Shown in pieces: positions 16,332-26,402 of a stretch of 64,000 bases of DNA. This DNA is from BQJU01 sp965229635 (GTDB lineage: Bacteria; Bacteroidota; Bacteroidia; Chitinophagales; Saprospiraceae), in the NCBI GenBank assembly GCA_965229635.1, contig OZ245894.1, positions 8,184,001-8,248,000 on the forward strand, given 5' to 3'. Numbering within the stretch: position 1 is the stretch's first letter; every line of letters begins with the position of its first letter. Under the pieces are notes generated by a model. The model made no database searches. It was not told the DNA's origin and was given only the letters and a program-made list of their open reading frames with translations. A program made the position numbers and the translations under genes.

Positions 16332-18305
16332 TTACGATCTGACCACCACAAACTCCGTCCGACGATTGCGTTGCCGACCCTCAGGCGTATCATTTTCCGT
16401 AAGGGGGCGGCTTTCGCCAAAGCCTTTGTACGACAATCGTTCGGCTGCAATCCCATTTTCAATCAGCCAGTTATAAACGGCCTGGGCACGTGCTTCCGAC
16501 AGTTGCAGGTTGTCCTCGTCGTTACCCACGTTATCCGTATGCCCGTCAATGCGAATGTGCAACCTTGGGTGCTCCTCCAGCAGGCGTTTTAGTCGCTGCA
16601 ATTCCGTTGTAGAGGCAGGGCGCAACTCGGCTGAGCCGGTCGTAAAAAACAGATTTTGCAGCACAATGGGTTGAGAAGCTGTCTCCTCCCCTTCCCCACT
16701 TACAGTACTATTTTCAGGAATCGGTTGCAGGACAATTTCCAACAGATAAGGGTTATCAACCGTATTGGCTTCACTTAGCGCAAAGTGCTCTGATTGGAAA
16801 AGGTAGCCTTCCCGGTTGACGTTTAGCGCATAATCGCGGCCAATGGGCAGGCTGACCAAAAAGTGACCTTCATAATCGGTTTTAGCCGATAGAAATACCT
16901 GGTCTTTGGTCAGGTCTACAAATTCCAGATTGGCTTCGATGCCCCTTCTGGCCTGGGCGTTGATGACCCTGGCTTTCACATAGGTCACCGGTTGTGGTCT
17001 TGCCTCAGCGTAGAGTGGGAAGCTATAAAGATCATTATCCACCAATCGTTGTTGGCGGCCCTGCGGATCGTTCAGGTTGTTTTTGTCGCGGGCAAAATAG
17101 GCGGTCTTACCATCCAGACTAACGGTCATGGTGCCCTCCGTAGCTGGGGTATTGATGGGGTACCCGAGATTCATGGGTGCTTGCCATTTTCCATCCGGAT
17201 TGCGACGAGCAACGTAAAGGTCCAGCCCGCCCATGCCCGGATGTCCTGCCGAGCAGAAATAGAGGGTTTCTCCATCCGGATGAATGAAGGGGCATTCATC
17301 ATTAGCGGAGGTATTAATCGTTGGTCCGAGATTGGTTGGCTTGCTCCAGCGACCATCGTTCTGGCGTATGCTTTGCCAGATATCTCTGCTTCCCTGCCCT
17401 CCAGCACGGTCGCTGGAAAAGTAGAGGGTAAGGCCATCGGCTGAAAGGGAGGGCTGGCCTTCCCAACTTGCAGTATTGATCGGGTTACCAATGGGTTGTG
17501 GTGCCGTCCAATCGCCGTTTTTCTTTTCTGCATAATAGAGGTCGCAGCTGGTGGAGCCCGGGCCGGTCCTTCCGCAAAAGGTAAAGACCAGCAATCGGCC
17601 ATCAGCAGAGATCGTTTGTGCACCTTCATTGAATGGCGTATTGATGGCTTCGAGCGGCTTGCGTTGACTCCATTGGCCATCCACCTTTTGACTAAAAAAG
17701 AAGTCTTCCTGCCGATTCACTCGAGCGGTGAAAATCAGGTATTCTCCATCGGCGGTGAAGGATGGCAGGTATTCCTGATCGGTGGTATTGATGGAATCGC
17801 CGAGGTTGATTGGTTCAAAAGGGACCGGACTTTTGACTGCCTTGGCGGCAAATTGGGCATCAGCCAGGTAAGCTTCCGCTTTCTGGCGACGACGGTCACT
17901 TCGTGGATCATCAGACAGGTATTTTTCAAAATGCTCCACCGCCTCTTCGTATTTTTGCAGCTGCATTTCCGTAAGGGCCAATTCGTACCAAACCCGTGTA
18001 TTGTAGTCGGGAGCCATTTGCACCACTGTCTCAAAACCCTGCTCACAAGCCTCCAAATCACCGGTTTGGCCTTGTATCGACGCTTGTAGTATCCGTGCAT
18101 CCAGAAAATTTGGGGCCGATTCAATGACCTTGTTCAGCTCCTCCAGCGCCTTGGGGAAATTCTCGGAACGGTTGTACGACAGTGCCTCCTCGTACCACTT
18201 TTTTTCCTTTTTACTCAAGTCTTTCTCCATAGTCACCTCCTGAGCCATAGCCACCAAAGGCATCACCAGTAAAACCATTAAAATATATCTTGACAAATAC
18301 TGCAT
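16332..18305 (-). CDS. PorE-like TPR / PD40 propeller / OmpA-domain envelope protein
   Basis: The 657-residue protein has a signal peptide (MALVAMAQE-like end), N-terminal tetratricopeptide repeats (about residues 30-155), a series of PD40/WD40-like propeller blades (about 165-430, with repeats such as EGQPSLSADGLTLYFSSDRAGG), a carboxypeptidase-regulatory-like domain (about 445-525) and a C-terminal OmpA domain with IDGHTDNVGNDEDN and LSEARAQAVYNWL, which binds peptidoglycan. This order is that of PorE, a periplasmic component of the type IX secretion system in Porphyromonas. Bacteroidota often carry several paralogues of this layout, so assignment to T9SS is plausible, not certain. It stands alone, flanked by repeats. 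Confidence 0.82.
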   Translation of the reverse strand: MQYLSRYILMVLLVMPLVAMAQEVTMEKDLSKKEKKWYEEALSYNRSENFPKALEELNKVIESAPNFLDARILQASIQGQTGDLEACEQGFETVVQMAPDYNTRVWYELALTEMQLQKYEEAVEHFEKYLSDDPRSDRRRQKAEAYLADAQFAAKAVKSPVPFEPINLGDSINTTDQEYLPSFTADGEYLIFTARVNRQEDFFFSQKVDGQWSQRKPLEAINTPFNEGAQTISADGRLLVFTFCGRTGPGSTSCDLYYAEKKNGDWTAPQPIGNPINTASWEGQPSLSADGLTLYFSSDRAGGQGSRDIWQSIRQNDGRWSKPTNLGPTINTSANDECPFIHPDGETLYFCSAGHPGMGGLDLYVARRNPDGKWQAPMNLGYPINTPATEGTMTVSLDGKTAYFARDKNNLNDPQGRQQRLVDNDLYSFPLYAEARPQPVTYVKARVINAQARRGIEANLEFVDLTKDQVFLSAKTDYEGHFLVSLPIGRDYALNVNREGYLFQSEHFALSEANTVDNPYLLEIVLQPIPENSTVSGEGEETASQPIVLQNLFFTTGSAELRPASTTELQRLKRLLEEHPRLHIRIDGHTDNVGNDEDNLQLSEARAQAVYNWLIENGIAAERLSYKGFGESRPLTENDTPEGRQRNRRTEFVVVRS

Positions 18306-18527
18306 TCAGTATATAATTGATTGCTAAAATGTGAACAAATCAGGTTTTAGGATTTGGGATTTAGGTCTTACGAGCCACATCGCTCGCTCGGGAGATGTTT
18401 GCAACATCGACCTTGCTATAAACGCTGCACAAATTGTCCATGTTTTACGCAGACCATAAAAAACAAAGCCGAAGAAAGACTGTGCTTCCTCCGGCTACTA
18501 TTTTCATCGGCTTTTCTTTCAAATGAA
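18306..18527. repeat. Intergenic stretch with palindromic repeat module
   Basis: Between the PorE-like gene and the TPR gene lie TTTTAGGATTTGGGATTTAG strings and GCTCGGGAGATGTTTGCAAC followed by ATCGACC (about 18385-18412), one copy of the dispersed GATGTTTGCAACATC palindrome. A possible hairpin CGAAGAAAG...CTTCCTCCGG near 18468-18500, close behind the stop of the TPR gene, may end its transcript. Confidence 0.6.
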
Positions 18528-19547
18528 TTACGCCATTTCTTCCAGCAGTTGGGCGGCTTTCTTGGAACCGCGATCAGCAGCTTTCTTCCAGTTTTCTGCA
18601 AATCCTTCCTGTCCTGCTTTCTGTAAGGCGATGCCGCGCTGGAGCAGTATTTCAGCCTCAGCAACGGGCTCTCTGTTCGTTTCCGTGTTGAGTGTGTTAT
18701 CAAATGCCATTGCGGCCTCTTTGTATTTACCCAATTCCATGAGGGCTTTTCCGTATTGGAAAAATACGCGCTGACGCCAGTGATAATTAGAATCTTCCGG
18801 CTTGAATCCACGTTTGAGGAAAAGGCCCATTTCCTTCACGGCAGCTTCGTATTGTTTCGTATTGAGCAGGCAATCCGCCTTCAGTCGGCGCGACTTCCAG
18901 TAGATCGATTGCAAAGGGATCGAAAACTTAATGGCTTTATCAAAATCAGCGATAGCGGCAGCATAGTCACTTTGTGCAATGCGAACAAATGCACGACCAA
19001 AATAAGGATCGGCCTTGCGTGGGTTGATGTCGATGCTCTTGTTGTAGTCGTAAAGTGCATCGGCATAATTGCGCAGGCGGAAGTTGACATAGCCACGGCG
19101 TTCGTAAGCCAGTGCATGGCGCTCAAACTTCTCAATGGCCCGACTCAATGCTTCACGAGCTTCATTTTCCATGCCCGTTTCATCAACTAAGTCACGGCCA
19201 CGCAAGAAAGCCTTTACCGCCGTTTTATCACTCTGTGGCTCGACCATACCTTGTTTGATGACTTTTCCGTTGTCCACCATCCAGGCGTTCATATCGCCGG
19301 CTACGGCAAATTGAGCCACTTGCTTGAGCAGGTTCAACGTGTTCTGCAACGTGCGTTCAGAAGATTGAGTGATGTACCTGGGAATTTCCAGTGCACACCC
19401 ATCCTCAATGAAGATTTCTTCCGCATTTAGCAGAATATCGTTTTTATAATAGTTCTCCTTGCGGTGCTCAAACATTTTGATCACCTGCTCGAAACTGCGC
19501 GGAGTGCCAAACTCCAATCGCCCGGAAATAATAGTCTTGAAGGTCAT
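18528..19547 (-). CDS. Tetratricopeptide-repeat protein
   Basis: The chosen ATG at 19547 gives MTFKTIISGRLEFGTPRS, 339 residues; an earlier in-frame ATG would add a non-conserved leader that runs into the promoter region. The middle and C-terminal parts consist of TPR helices (LAYERRGYVNFRLRNYADALYDYNKSIDINP-type units, at least five). The N-terminal 100 residues are distinct, with no export signal. TPR proteins are interaction scaffolds; no partner is evident from the neighbours. Confidence 0.8.
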   Translation of the reverse strand: MTFKTIISGRLEFGTPRSFEQVIKMFEHRKENYYKNDILLNAEEIFIEDGCALEIPRYITQSSERTLQNTLNLLKQVAQFAVAGDMNAWMVDNGKVIKQGMVEPQSDKTAVKAFLRGRDLVDETGMENEAREALSRAIEKFERHALAYERRGYVNFRLRNYADALYDYNKSIDINPRKADPYFGRAFVRIAQSDYAAAIADFDKAIKFSIPLQSIYWKSRRLKADCLLNTKQYEAAVKEMGLFLKRGFKPEDSNYHWRQRVFFQYGKALMELGKYKEAAMAFDNTLNTETNREPVAEAEILLQRGIALQKAGQEGFAENWKKAADRGSKKAAQLLEEMA

Positions 19548-20311
19548 TTCGCCGCCGTTTTTGATAAAATATATATACGAATACAATACAGTAAATGTCG
19601 CAAACAAAGGTCGCACAGATTCGCTGTAGAACCTGTAAATAATGCTGATTTTGTAGTACAGTAAGTTAAATTGGGTTAGCTAGTCGTCTTACAAGAGATT
19701 AAATTACGCTGGCTTTGGTCTTACTGATTTTCTAAATAGAATCTTGAGGTGTCGCTTTGTATGAAATAAACGTTGTAGCAATCAACACAATGTCCGGTTA
19801 GTGTGGACTCAACCCTATTTATATGGGTGATATGTTCTCCGACTTATAAAGCAACGGGACATCAAAGTTAAGACGATTTTTCAGAATTAGCAATATTTTT
19901 CCACGCTTTTGTTCACCTTTTCTGCTTTTTTTCTTTTCTTGCGTGATTTTCCAAAAATTAACCTTCAGAATTTCTTTTATTCCTTTTTTTTTCATGTATC
20001 CACATCAACCTCATTGCAGGGATTAACTACCGCCACAGAAAATTCTGAAAACACTATGTTATGAGACGTTTCCCTCCATTGAGTTGAACGCAACTTATTT
20101 TTCCTTTGGACCACAACGGGCTTTTGCCAAATTATTTAGGAGCAAAATGATTTCAGGTATTAGGTTTTGGGCTTTAGGTTTTAGGAACCACATCGCTCGC
20201 TGGGGAGATGTTTGCAACATCGACCTACTTTGTTTCGCCATAGTTTTCAGCGAAGTCGATTCTCTAAACTTTACACACTAAACTCTAAACAAACCTCCAT
20301 ACCTTTGTCCC
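19548..20311. other. 764-bp gap with AT-rich leader and repeat module
   Basis: No protein gene is convincing. The first part probably holds the promoter of the TPR gene. ATGTCC near 19792 and GGACAT near 19858 could pair around an inner ACCC/GGGT stem, so a structured RNA is possible but weakly supported. From about 20150 to 20290 lie TAGGTTTTGGGCTTTAGG strings, the GATGTTTGCAACATC palindrome and TAAACTTTACACACTAAACT, part of the dispersed composite repeat. Confidence 0.35.
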
Positions 20312-20896
20312 ATGATCATTCTCTACTTACACGGATTCAACAGTGACGGAACCGGGTTTAAAAGCGAGCAATTGGAAAAGCATTTCCCCAACGCCAACCT
20401 ACTTGCCCCGGACCTGGAAGCCAACCCCGAAGCAGTGGTTGCTCAGATCAAACATTTGCTAAAGCATGCATCATCACCGATCTATCTGGTGGGTAGTTCC
20501 CTGGGAGGGTTTTATGCCTGGTATTTTAGTGCTATTCTGCAGCGTCCCTGCTTCCTTTATAATCCATCCTTACAGCCCCACGCTACCTTGCATCGGGGGA
20601 TCGGCCGACACCAGACCTGGATCAAAGGCCGCGATTATCATTTTAAGGAGGAATATCTTCCAATATTGGAGCAATTGAAAAAGGAGGCTGATCCGCTAAG
20701 TCGCGAATCCCTGCTCAACTTCTTCCTGGCCACAGATGATGATGTGCTGGATTTAAGTCCCATCCCCCAATTGTATCCCCACGCCAATCACCTTTCCTGG
20801 CACAAAAAAGTTGGCCACGGTTTTTCCAAGTTTAAAACTACCCTTCCAACGGTTGAGCGCTTAATTGGGGTGTACGCGGCACATTTAACTAATTAG
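20312..20896 (+). CDS. YqiA/YcfP-like alpha/beta-hydrolase esterase
   Basis: The 194-residue protein has the compact alpha/beta-hydrolase layout of the YqiA (UPF0227) family: the opening IILYLHGFNSDGTGFKSEQL, the nucleophile elbow GSSLGG (Ser63), an acidic segment ATDDDVLD and the catalytic HGFSKF near the end. Members hydrolyse short acyl esters in vitro; the physiological substrate is unknown. It is a single gene with no operon partner. Confidence 0.85.
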   Translation: MIILYLHGFNSDGTGFKSEQLEKHFPNANLLAPDLEANPEAVVAQIKHLLKHASSPIYLVGSSLGGFYAWYFSAILQRPCFLYNPSLQPHATLHRGIGRHQTWIKGRDYHFKEEYLPILEQLKKEADPLSRESLLNFFLATDDDVLDLSPIPQLYPHANHLSWHKKVGHGFSKFKTTLPTVERLIGVYAAHLTN

Positions 20897-21153
20897 ATTG
20901 ACTTATCTTTGTCACCGATGAAAGTGTGCCAGCAGGGAGGGTTTTTTAACAAAAAATCGCTTTTTTGTGAAATAATTGCTACTTTTTAACGGCTAAACCC
21001 TTCCCGGCGACTGGTAATTGCCGGCTATTTTCAATACTCCATATTCAAAGAGCTATATTTTTTTTAAAAAAAGCAGCTGTAAAGTTGACCTTTTCAAAAC
21101 TGAGCGGATAAATAAGAAATTTCATTCCTATAAATCCAAAAAAGAAATCGATT
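20897..21153. other. Intergenic leader of DUF4412 gene
   Basis: This stretch has GCCGG palindromes near 21005-21025 and an AT-rich run before the next ATG. No reading frame is supported. Confidence 0.3.
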
Positions 21154-22122
21154 ATGCAAATCAGAAGAATTTTTCTCATGCTGTTTTTGGCACTGACCAC
21201 CACCTTTGTCTTAAATGCGCAAAGTCGGGCAGAACGCCGGGCAAAAAATCGTGCCAATCAAAACATGGATCGCGAAATCGACAAGGCTGTTGACAAGACC
21301 TTCAATAAGGTTGGTGACCTTTTTAAGAAGAAGAAAAAGAAGAAAGAGGAGGATGTAGAAGACGAGGAAGTGGACGACCGCAATGATGCCAATGCAGATG
21401 ATGAAGAAGCCGAAATGAGCGAAGAAGAGCAGCAACAACAAACCCAGGATATGATCAACCGCATGTTGGGTGGTGGTGGAGATGAAGAATGGGAGCCCAT
21501 CAAAAATGACTTTCCAATAAGCTTTGACGCGGAGATGAAGCACATCAAAAAGAATAAGGAAGAAATTACCCACGTCTCTTACACCTTCGACACCTGGAAA
21601 ACGGGCATCAAAATGGTCACAGAAGAAGGAGAAGAAATGCGCATGATCCTCGACAATCAGGAAGGATCAATGACCACCATCACCAATCAGGATGGCAAAA
21701 CCCAAGGCTTCAAAATGCGCCAGCAGGTCTACAACGTTGATGAGAGCAAAATGTCTGATGACGATATCAAAATCACCAAGACCAAAGAAACCAGAACCAT
21801 CAATGGTTATTTATGTACAAAATACATCGTCGAAACCAAGGAAGGCACCTCCACCGCCTGGGTTACCAAAGACATTAATATGAGTATGGCCAGAATGTTT
21901 CGATTCATGAGTTTTCGGCAAAATGCAGGAAAACAAAAGGCCAATGGCATTGATGCCCAAACCTACGCAGATATTGAAGGCTGGCCTATTGAAACGACCT
22001 TCGTTGACAAAAATGGCAAGGAAACCACCATTATGACGACAACCAACATCAAAACCGGAAGCAATATCGAACGCAACATTCTCGACACTTCCGGCATCGA
22101 TATTATGAGTGTGGGCTTCTAA
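21154..22122 (+). CDS. Secreted DUF4412-like protein
   Basis: The 322-residue protein has a signal peptide ending VLNAQ, then a very charged low-complexity stretch (Lys-rich followed by Glu/Asp-rich, about residues 55-100) and a C-terminal globular part. That part carries TKETRTINGYLCTKYIVE and WVTKDINM, matching DUF4412, a domain of exported Bacteroidota proteins with a beta-rich fold. Function is unknown. A strong intrinsic terminator follows 26 bp after the stop. Confidence 0.78.
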   Translation: MQIRRIFLMLFLALTTTFVLNAQSRAERRAKNRANQNMDREIDKAVDKTFNKVGDLFKKKKKKKEEDVEDEEVDDRNDANADDEEAEMSEEEQQQQTQDMINRMLGGGGDEEWEPIKNDFPISFDAEMKHIKKNKEEITHVSYTFDTWKTGIKMVTEEGEEMRMILDNQEGSMTTITNQDGKTQGFKMRQQVYNVDESKMSDDDIKITKTKETRTINGYLCTKYIVETKEGTSTAWVTKDINMSMARMFRFMSFRQNAGKQKANGIDAQTYADIEGWPIETTFVDKNGKETTIMTTTNIKTGSNIERNILDTSGIDIMSVGF

Positions 22123-22148
22123 GAAATAACTTTCAAACAAACACTATT

Positions 22149-22180
22149 GCTCCGTCTGATTTCAGGCGGAGCCTTTTTCT
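22149..22180 (+). terminator. Intrinsic terminator after DUF4412 gene
   Basis: GCTCCGTCTGA pairs with TCAGGCGGAGC with a single G-T mismatch around a TT loop, followed by CTTTTTCT. It sits 26 bp after the stop codon. Confidence 0.9.
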
Positions 22181-22226
22181 CCCCCCTTTTTTATTTTCGG
22201 TAAACACAAAAACACACCATATTCTC

Positions 22227-25200
22227 ATGCGAACGTTTCTTTTGTTAGTAGCACTGACTATGTCCGTGTGGCACTATTCCTTTGCAGTAGCACCAACCGT
22301 ACCTCCAACCAATTTTAACGTATCTTACCAGGATGGCAACCGACTGACCATTAGCTTTTCGACTGGCAATGGCGCCAAACGCATCATCATTGCCAGGGCC
22401 GGAGAACCGGTGACGAGCATGCCCGTTGATGGCGTAGATTATAACTTTGACAACGAATTCGGTGATGGGGACGAACTGAACCCCGGCGAATATGTGGTAT
22501 TTGACAATGTTAGTAGTGCAGCAACCATATATAGCCTTGCGCCGGGCACGACCTACTACTTCAGCATTTTTGAATATAATGGTTCCGGTGTCGGCACGGA
22601 ATATTTGCAAACACCTCTCACCGGCTCGGCTACCACCTTGTCGGCACCAACGGTACAGGTGAGTAGCGTTAGCTTTAATAACGTCACCGGATCATCTATG
22701 AACATCAGTTGGACCGATGGCGATGGTGCCCGCCGTTTGGTGTTGGTAAAAGCGGGAAGTGCTGTGGATGCCAATCCCAATGATTTAAGTACCTATTACG
22801 CCACTTCAACTTTTGGTTCGGGGTCGCAAATTGGCACCGGCAATTATGTGGTGTACGGTGGTGCATCCAGTTCAATAACCATTTACAACCTACAGCCTGG
22901 TATCACCTATCACATTGCTATTTTTGAATACAATGGCTTTTCCGGACCGGTGTATCTGGTGCCGGGAGTTGCGGCCAGTACCACTACCGTCACCACTCCA
23001 ACCCAGGCGAGTACCAACCTCAACTTTACCAACATTGATGGCAATCGCCTTTCGGGCAATTTCACCGGAGGTGATGGCGTGCGGCGAATGATTGTGATGA
23101 AGGAAGGCAGTGAAGTGACGGGCGTTCCGGTTGATGGGCAGAATTATGCAACCAGTACCACCTTTGGTAACGGCGACCAATTGGGCGCAGGAGAATATGT
23201 AGTAGCCAATGGCGCCAGTACCAGCTTCTCCACAATTGAATTGCAACCTGATCAGGAATATTTCGTGAAGATTTTTGAATACAACGGCACTCAGGGCAAC
23301 AATACGTATTATCTGACTGATCCTGCATTGAGCGGCAGCATATTTACCCTTGGAGCCCCGGCGATGGGCGTTGACAATATCCAATTCAACAATATCACCG
23401 GTAATAGCCTGACCATCAGCTGGACCAATGGCGATGGCGACCGTCGCCTGGTGATTGCTCGAGAAGCCAGTGCCGTGAATTACACGCCCGTTCAATTATA
23501 TCGGTACAGTACTGGTGTATCCACCAATTTCGGCGTGGCCTCAGATGTAGGAAGTGGTAACAAAGTGCTTTATGCCGGGACGGCGAATTCCATTAATGTC
23601 ACCGGCTTGAACCCAGGAACCGACTATTATTTTGAGGTTTTTGAGTATAACGGATTAAACGGCCCGGTATACCGCATTCCGGGCACCACCGCCAATACAA
23701 CCACAGATGACAGTCCGCCTGGAGGTGCCAGCAATATCAATTTTTACAGTATTGAAGGCAACCGCATGTCGGTGCAATGGACCAACGGCACCGGATCACG
23801 GCGAATGGTGGTGGCTCGCCTTGGCGCACCGGTAACCGCAATACCAACCGATGGCACCCAATATAGCGCGAGTGCCAATTTCGGATCGGGCGATGACCTG
23901 GGAGGTGATCAGTTTGTGGTCTACGATGGTACCGGTTCTGCCGTGCAGGTTTACAGCTTGGTTCATTCAACTGAATATTATTTCAAAGTCTTTGAATACT
24001 ACGGTACGGGAACCTACACCATTTACCAAACCAGCGAAGTGGCCAGCGGCTCACAGTCAACTCCCCTCAAACCTACGGTTGAAGCTACGAATATCCAGTT
24101 TCCCACCGTGCTGGGCAACAGCCTCGACATGAGTTGGGACAATGGCGATGGCACCTACCGAATTGTGGTATGCAAGGAAGGCAGCCCGCTCGATATGGCT
24201 CCCAACGACTATACCCGATACAACAGCAGTAGCACCTTTGGCTCCGGTAGTTCCAACATTGGCATGAACAACTATGTAGTTTACCAGGGTGACGGCTCCA
24301 GCTTCACACTTAACGGGCTCGATCCTGGAGTAACCTATTACTTCAAAATTTATGAATACAACAGCTACTACGCTCCGGTTTACATTGATGGCCCAACCTC
24401 CTACCAGCAAACAACGCTGGCCGTGCCTCCCACTACCCCAGCGACTAATCTGGGATTTACCCAAATTGGTGCCGGTCAAATGCAGCTATCCTGGACTAGT
24501 GGCAATGGTAGCCGCAGAATGGTAGTGGCCAGGGCAGGAGCGGCCGTCGATGCCGATCCGCAGGACCACACTGCTTATACTGCCAATACTACCATTGGGG
24601 ATGGTGATGAAATTGGCACCGGAAATTTTGTCGTTTATAATGGTACGGGAAACGGATTTACCGTGTACGGACTGGAAACATCAACGGTTTATCACTTTGC
24701 CATCTACGAATACAATATTAGTGGGGCAAACATCTACTACCTAACCCCGGGTGCAACAGGTAACCGGAGTACCGCTTCGCCGCCTTCCACTGCGCCATCC
24801 AACCTCACGGTGAGCAATCTTTCCGCAACCTCCGTACAGGTGGGTTGGACCAACGGCGATGGTATAGGCAGAATGCTGGTGGTCAGCGAAAGTGCGCCCC
24901 TGAACGATAATCCGGTCGATGGTACCTCCTATATTATTTCTTCGACCTTTGGATCAAGTGGAAGTATCATTGGTAATGGACAAGTGGTCTACCGCAGCAC
25001 CGGCACTCAGGCTAGTGTATATGGACTACAAACCGGCACTACTTATTATTGCTCACTTTTTGAATACAACGGATTAACTGGTTCACCCGCATTCTTGCAA
25101 ACGCCGGGCACCACCATGCATACCACTGACGGGCCGCCACAGATCCAGGCTTCAGACCCGATGACTATGGATATTCAGTCTGCCAGTGTCACCATTGAGT

Positions 25201-26042
25201 GGACGCCCGGTAGTGGTCAGCGACGCCTCATCTTGATGCGGGAAGTCGATCCGGTCAATGCAACACCAGTTAATGGTCAGGACTATACCCCAAATTCCGC
25301 ATTTGGAGCGGGCGCTCAGCTGGGAGATGGCAACTACGCGGTTTACAAGGGCAATGGCAGCTCAACCACTATCACTGGCCTGACGCCTGGCACGCTGTAC
25401 CACCTGGCTATTTTTGAATACAACTTTACCGGAAGCAGCACTCAATACCTCACCGCTGATCCCGCAGAGGCGAGTCTCTCTACCAGCCTGCTACCAGTGG
25501 AATGTATTGAATTCAAAGCTACCGAAATTACAGAAGGAATAGCTCTCCATTGGATCACCGCCACAGAAGTCAACAATGAGGGCTTTTCCCTGCAACGCAG
25601 CACTGACGGCCGCCATTACCAGGAAATTGCCTGGATTGATGGCTACGGCAATAGCAGCGAAGTAAAACGGTATGAATGGCTGGACCGCAAAGAGATCATC
25701 GGCCAGCGCTATTACCGACTGCTCCAATACGACTGGGACGGTCAGTGGGCAAAAGCCTGCCAAATCATTCAGCTTCTTCCAGGCAGCTCATCACCCAACT
25801 GGCAGATATCCCCCAACCCCGGCAAAGGGCCATTTCAAATAACCGGCATACCGGATGATGGGTCAGGGCAGGTTCTCTTGCTTTATAATTCCCTTGGAAA
25901 AGTGGTGCAAAAGTTCCACATCGAGTCGGCTGCCGGTCAGCAAACGACAATTGACCTGAGCCCCCTATCACCCGGAACCTATTGGCTCAAATGGCCACAA
26001 GCTTCCGGCAAAAAAGTACTGCCTTTAATCATTACAAAGTAA
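22227..26042 (+). CDS. Large T9SS cargo protein with nine Fn3-like repeats
   Basis: The 1271-residue protein has a signal peptide (ending HYSFA), then nine tandem repeats of about 110-125 residues. Each contains a W-T-x-G-x-G-x-R-R core (e.g. SWTNGDGDRRLVIAR) and a Y-Y-F-x-I-F-E-Y-N strand, a fibronectin type III-like pattern. A further domain (VECIEFKATEITEGIALHW) of the kind found before sorting signals follows. The last 80 residues are a T9SS type A sorting domain: ISPNPGKGPFQI, LYNSLGKVV, LSPLSPGTYWLKW. The protein should be exported, cleaved and attached to or released from the surface, probably as an adhesin or matrix protein. Ligand unknown. A terminator follows closely. Confidence 0.9.
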   Translation: MRTFLLLVALTMSVWHYSFAVAPTVPPTNFNVSYQDGNRLTISFSTGNGAKRIIIARAGEPVTSMPVDGVDYNFDNEFGDGDELNPGEYVVFDNVSSAATIYSLAPGTTYYFSIFEYNGSGVGTEYLQTPLTGSATTLSAPTVQVSSVSFNNVTGSSMNISWTDGDGARRLVLVKAGSAVDANPNDLSTYYATSTFGSGSQIGTGNYVVYGGASSSITIYNLQPGITYHIAIFEYNGFSGPVYLVPGVAASTTTVTTPTQASTNLNFTNIDGNRLSGNFTGGDGVRRMIVMKEGSEVTGVPVDGQNYATSTTFGNGDQLGAGEYVVANGASTSFSTIELQPDQEYFVKIFEYNGTQGNNTYYLTDPALSGSIFTLGAPAMGVDNIQFNNITGNSLTISWTNGDGDRRLVIAREASAVNYTPVQLYRYSTGVSTNFGVASDVGSGNKVLYAGTANSINVTGLNPGTDYYFEVFEYNGLNGPVYRIPGTTANTTTDDSPPGGASNINFYSIEGNRMSVQWTNGTGSRRMVVARLGAPVTAIPTDGTQYSASANFGSGDDLGGDQFVVYDGTGSAVQVYSLVHSTEYYFKVFEYYGTGTYTIYQTSEVASGSQSTPLKPTVEATNIQFPTVLGNSLDMSWDNGDGTYRIVVCKEGSPLDMAPNDYTRYNSSSTFGSGSSNIGMNNYVVYQGDGSSFTLNGLDPGVTYYFKIYEYNSYYAPVYIDGPTSYQQTTLAVPPTTPATNLGFTQIGAGQMQLSWTSGNGSRRMVVARAGAAVDADPQDHTAYTANTTIGDGDEIGTGNFVVYNGTGNGFTVYGLETSTVYHFAIYEYNISGANIYYLTPGATGNRSTASPPSTAPSNLTVSNLSATSVQVGWTNGDGIGRMLVVSESAPLNDNPVDGTSYIISSTFGSSGSIIGNGQVVYRSTGTQASVYGLQTGTTYYCSLFEYNGLTGSPAFLQTPGTTMHTTDGPPQIQASDPMTMDIQSASVTIEWTPGSGQRRLILMREVDPVNATPVNGQDYTPNSAFGAGAQLGDGNYAVYKGNGSSTTITGLTPGTLYHLAIFEYNFTGSSTQYLTADPAEASLSTSLLPVECIEFKATEITEGIALHWITATEVNNEGFSLQRSTDGRHYQEIAWIDGYGNSSEVKRYEWLDRKEIIGQRYYRLLQYDWDGQWAKACQIIQLLPGSSSPNWQISPNPGKGPFQITGIPDDGSGQVLLLYNSLGKVVQKFHIESAAGQQTTIDLSPLSPGTYWLKWPQASGKKVLPLIITK

Positions 26043-26071
26043 CCTTTCTTATTGCATAATCAATTTGGAGG

Positions 26072-26099
26072 GGGCCGTTCGTGGAGACGGCCCTTTTTC
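26072..26099 (+). terminator. Intrinsic terminator after the Fn3-repeat gene
   Basis: GGGCCGT (26072-26078) and ACGGCCC (26087-26093) form a stem followed by TTTTTCT, 30 bp after the stop codon. Confidence 0.9.
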
Positions 26100-26402
26100 T
26101 TTGAGCAGGATATTGAGCAGAATTTTCAGGATTATGGAATTTTCAGGATTTTTTATTAGGTGGTAGGATTTGGATTTTAGGTTTTAGGAGGCAGCATAAA
26201 CCTTAATAAACCCCATAACCAAAAAACCCGCTTGGGAGATGTTTGCAACATCGACCTCCCTTGATCGACAAAGTTTTAACGAAGTCGATCCGCATAAACC
26301 TTATAAACACCATACTCCTCATAAACTGGAGCAGGATACCCACGATTTTAGAATTTGCAGTATAAGTAGCTGTGCCTTTCTCTAAACTTTACACACTAAA
26401 CT
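26100..26402. repeat. Composite intergenic repeat, copy near 26.3 kb
   Basis: The gap holds ATTTTCAGGATT-type words, GGATTTTAGGTTTTAGG strings, a CTTGGGAGATGTTTGCAAC block continuing ATCGACCTCCC (about 26231-26260), then GATCGACAAAGTTTTAACG, and TAAACTTTACACACTAAACT at its right end. The stop codon of the convergent hydrolase gene lies inside that last block. Confidence 0.75.

Noticed and set aside
19780..19870. Possible structured RNA (ATGTCC...GGACAT) in the 764-bp gap
   Set aside because: Only short pairing can be drawn, no terminator follows, and the stretch is also upstream of the TPR gene start; too weak to call.
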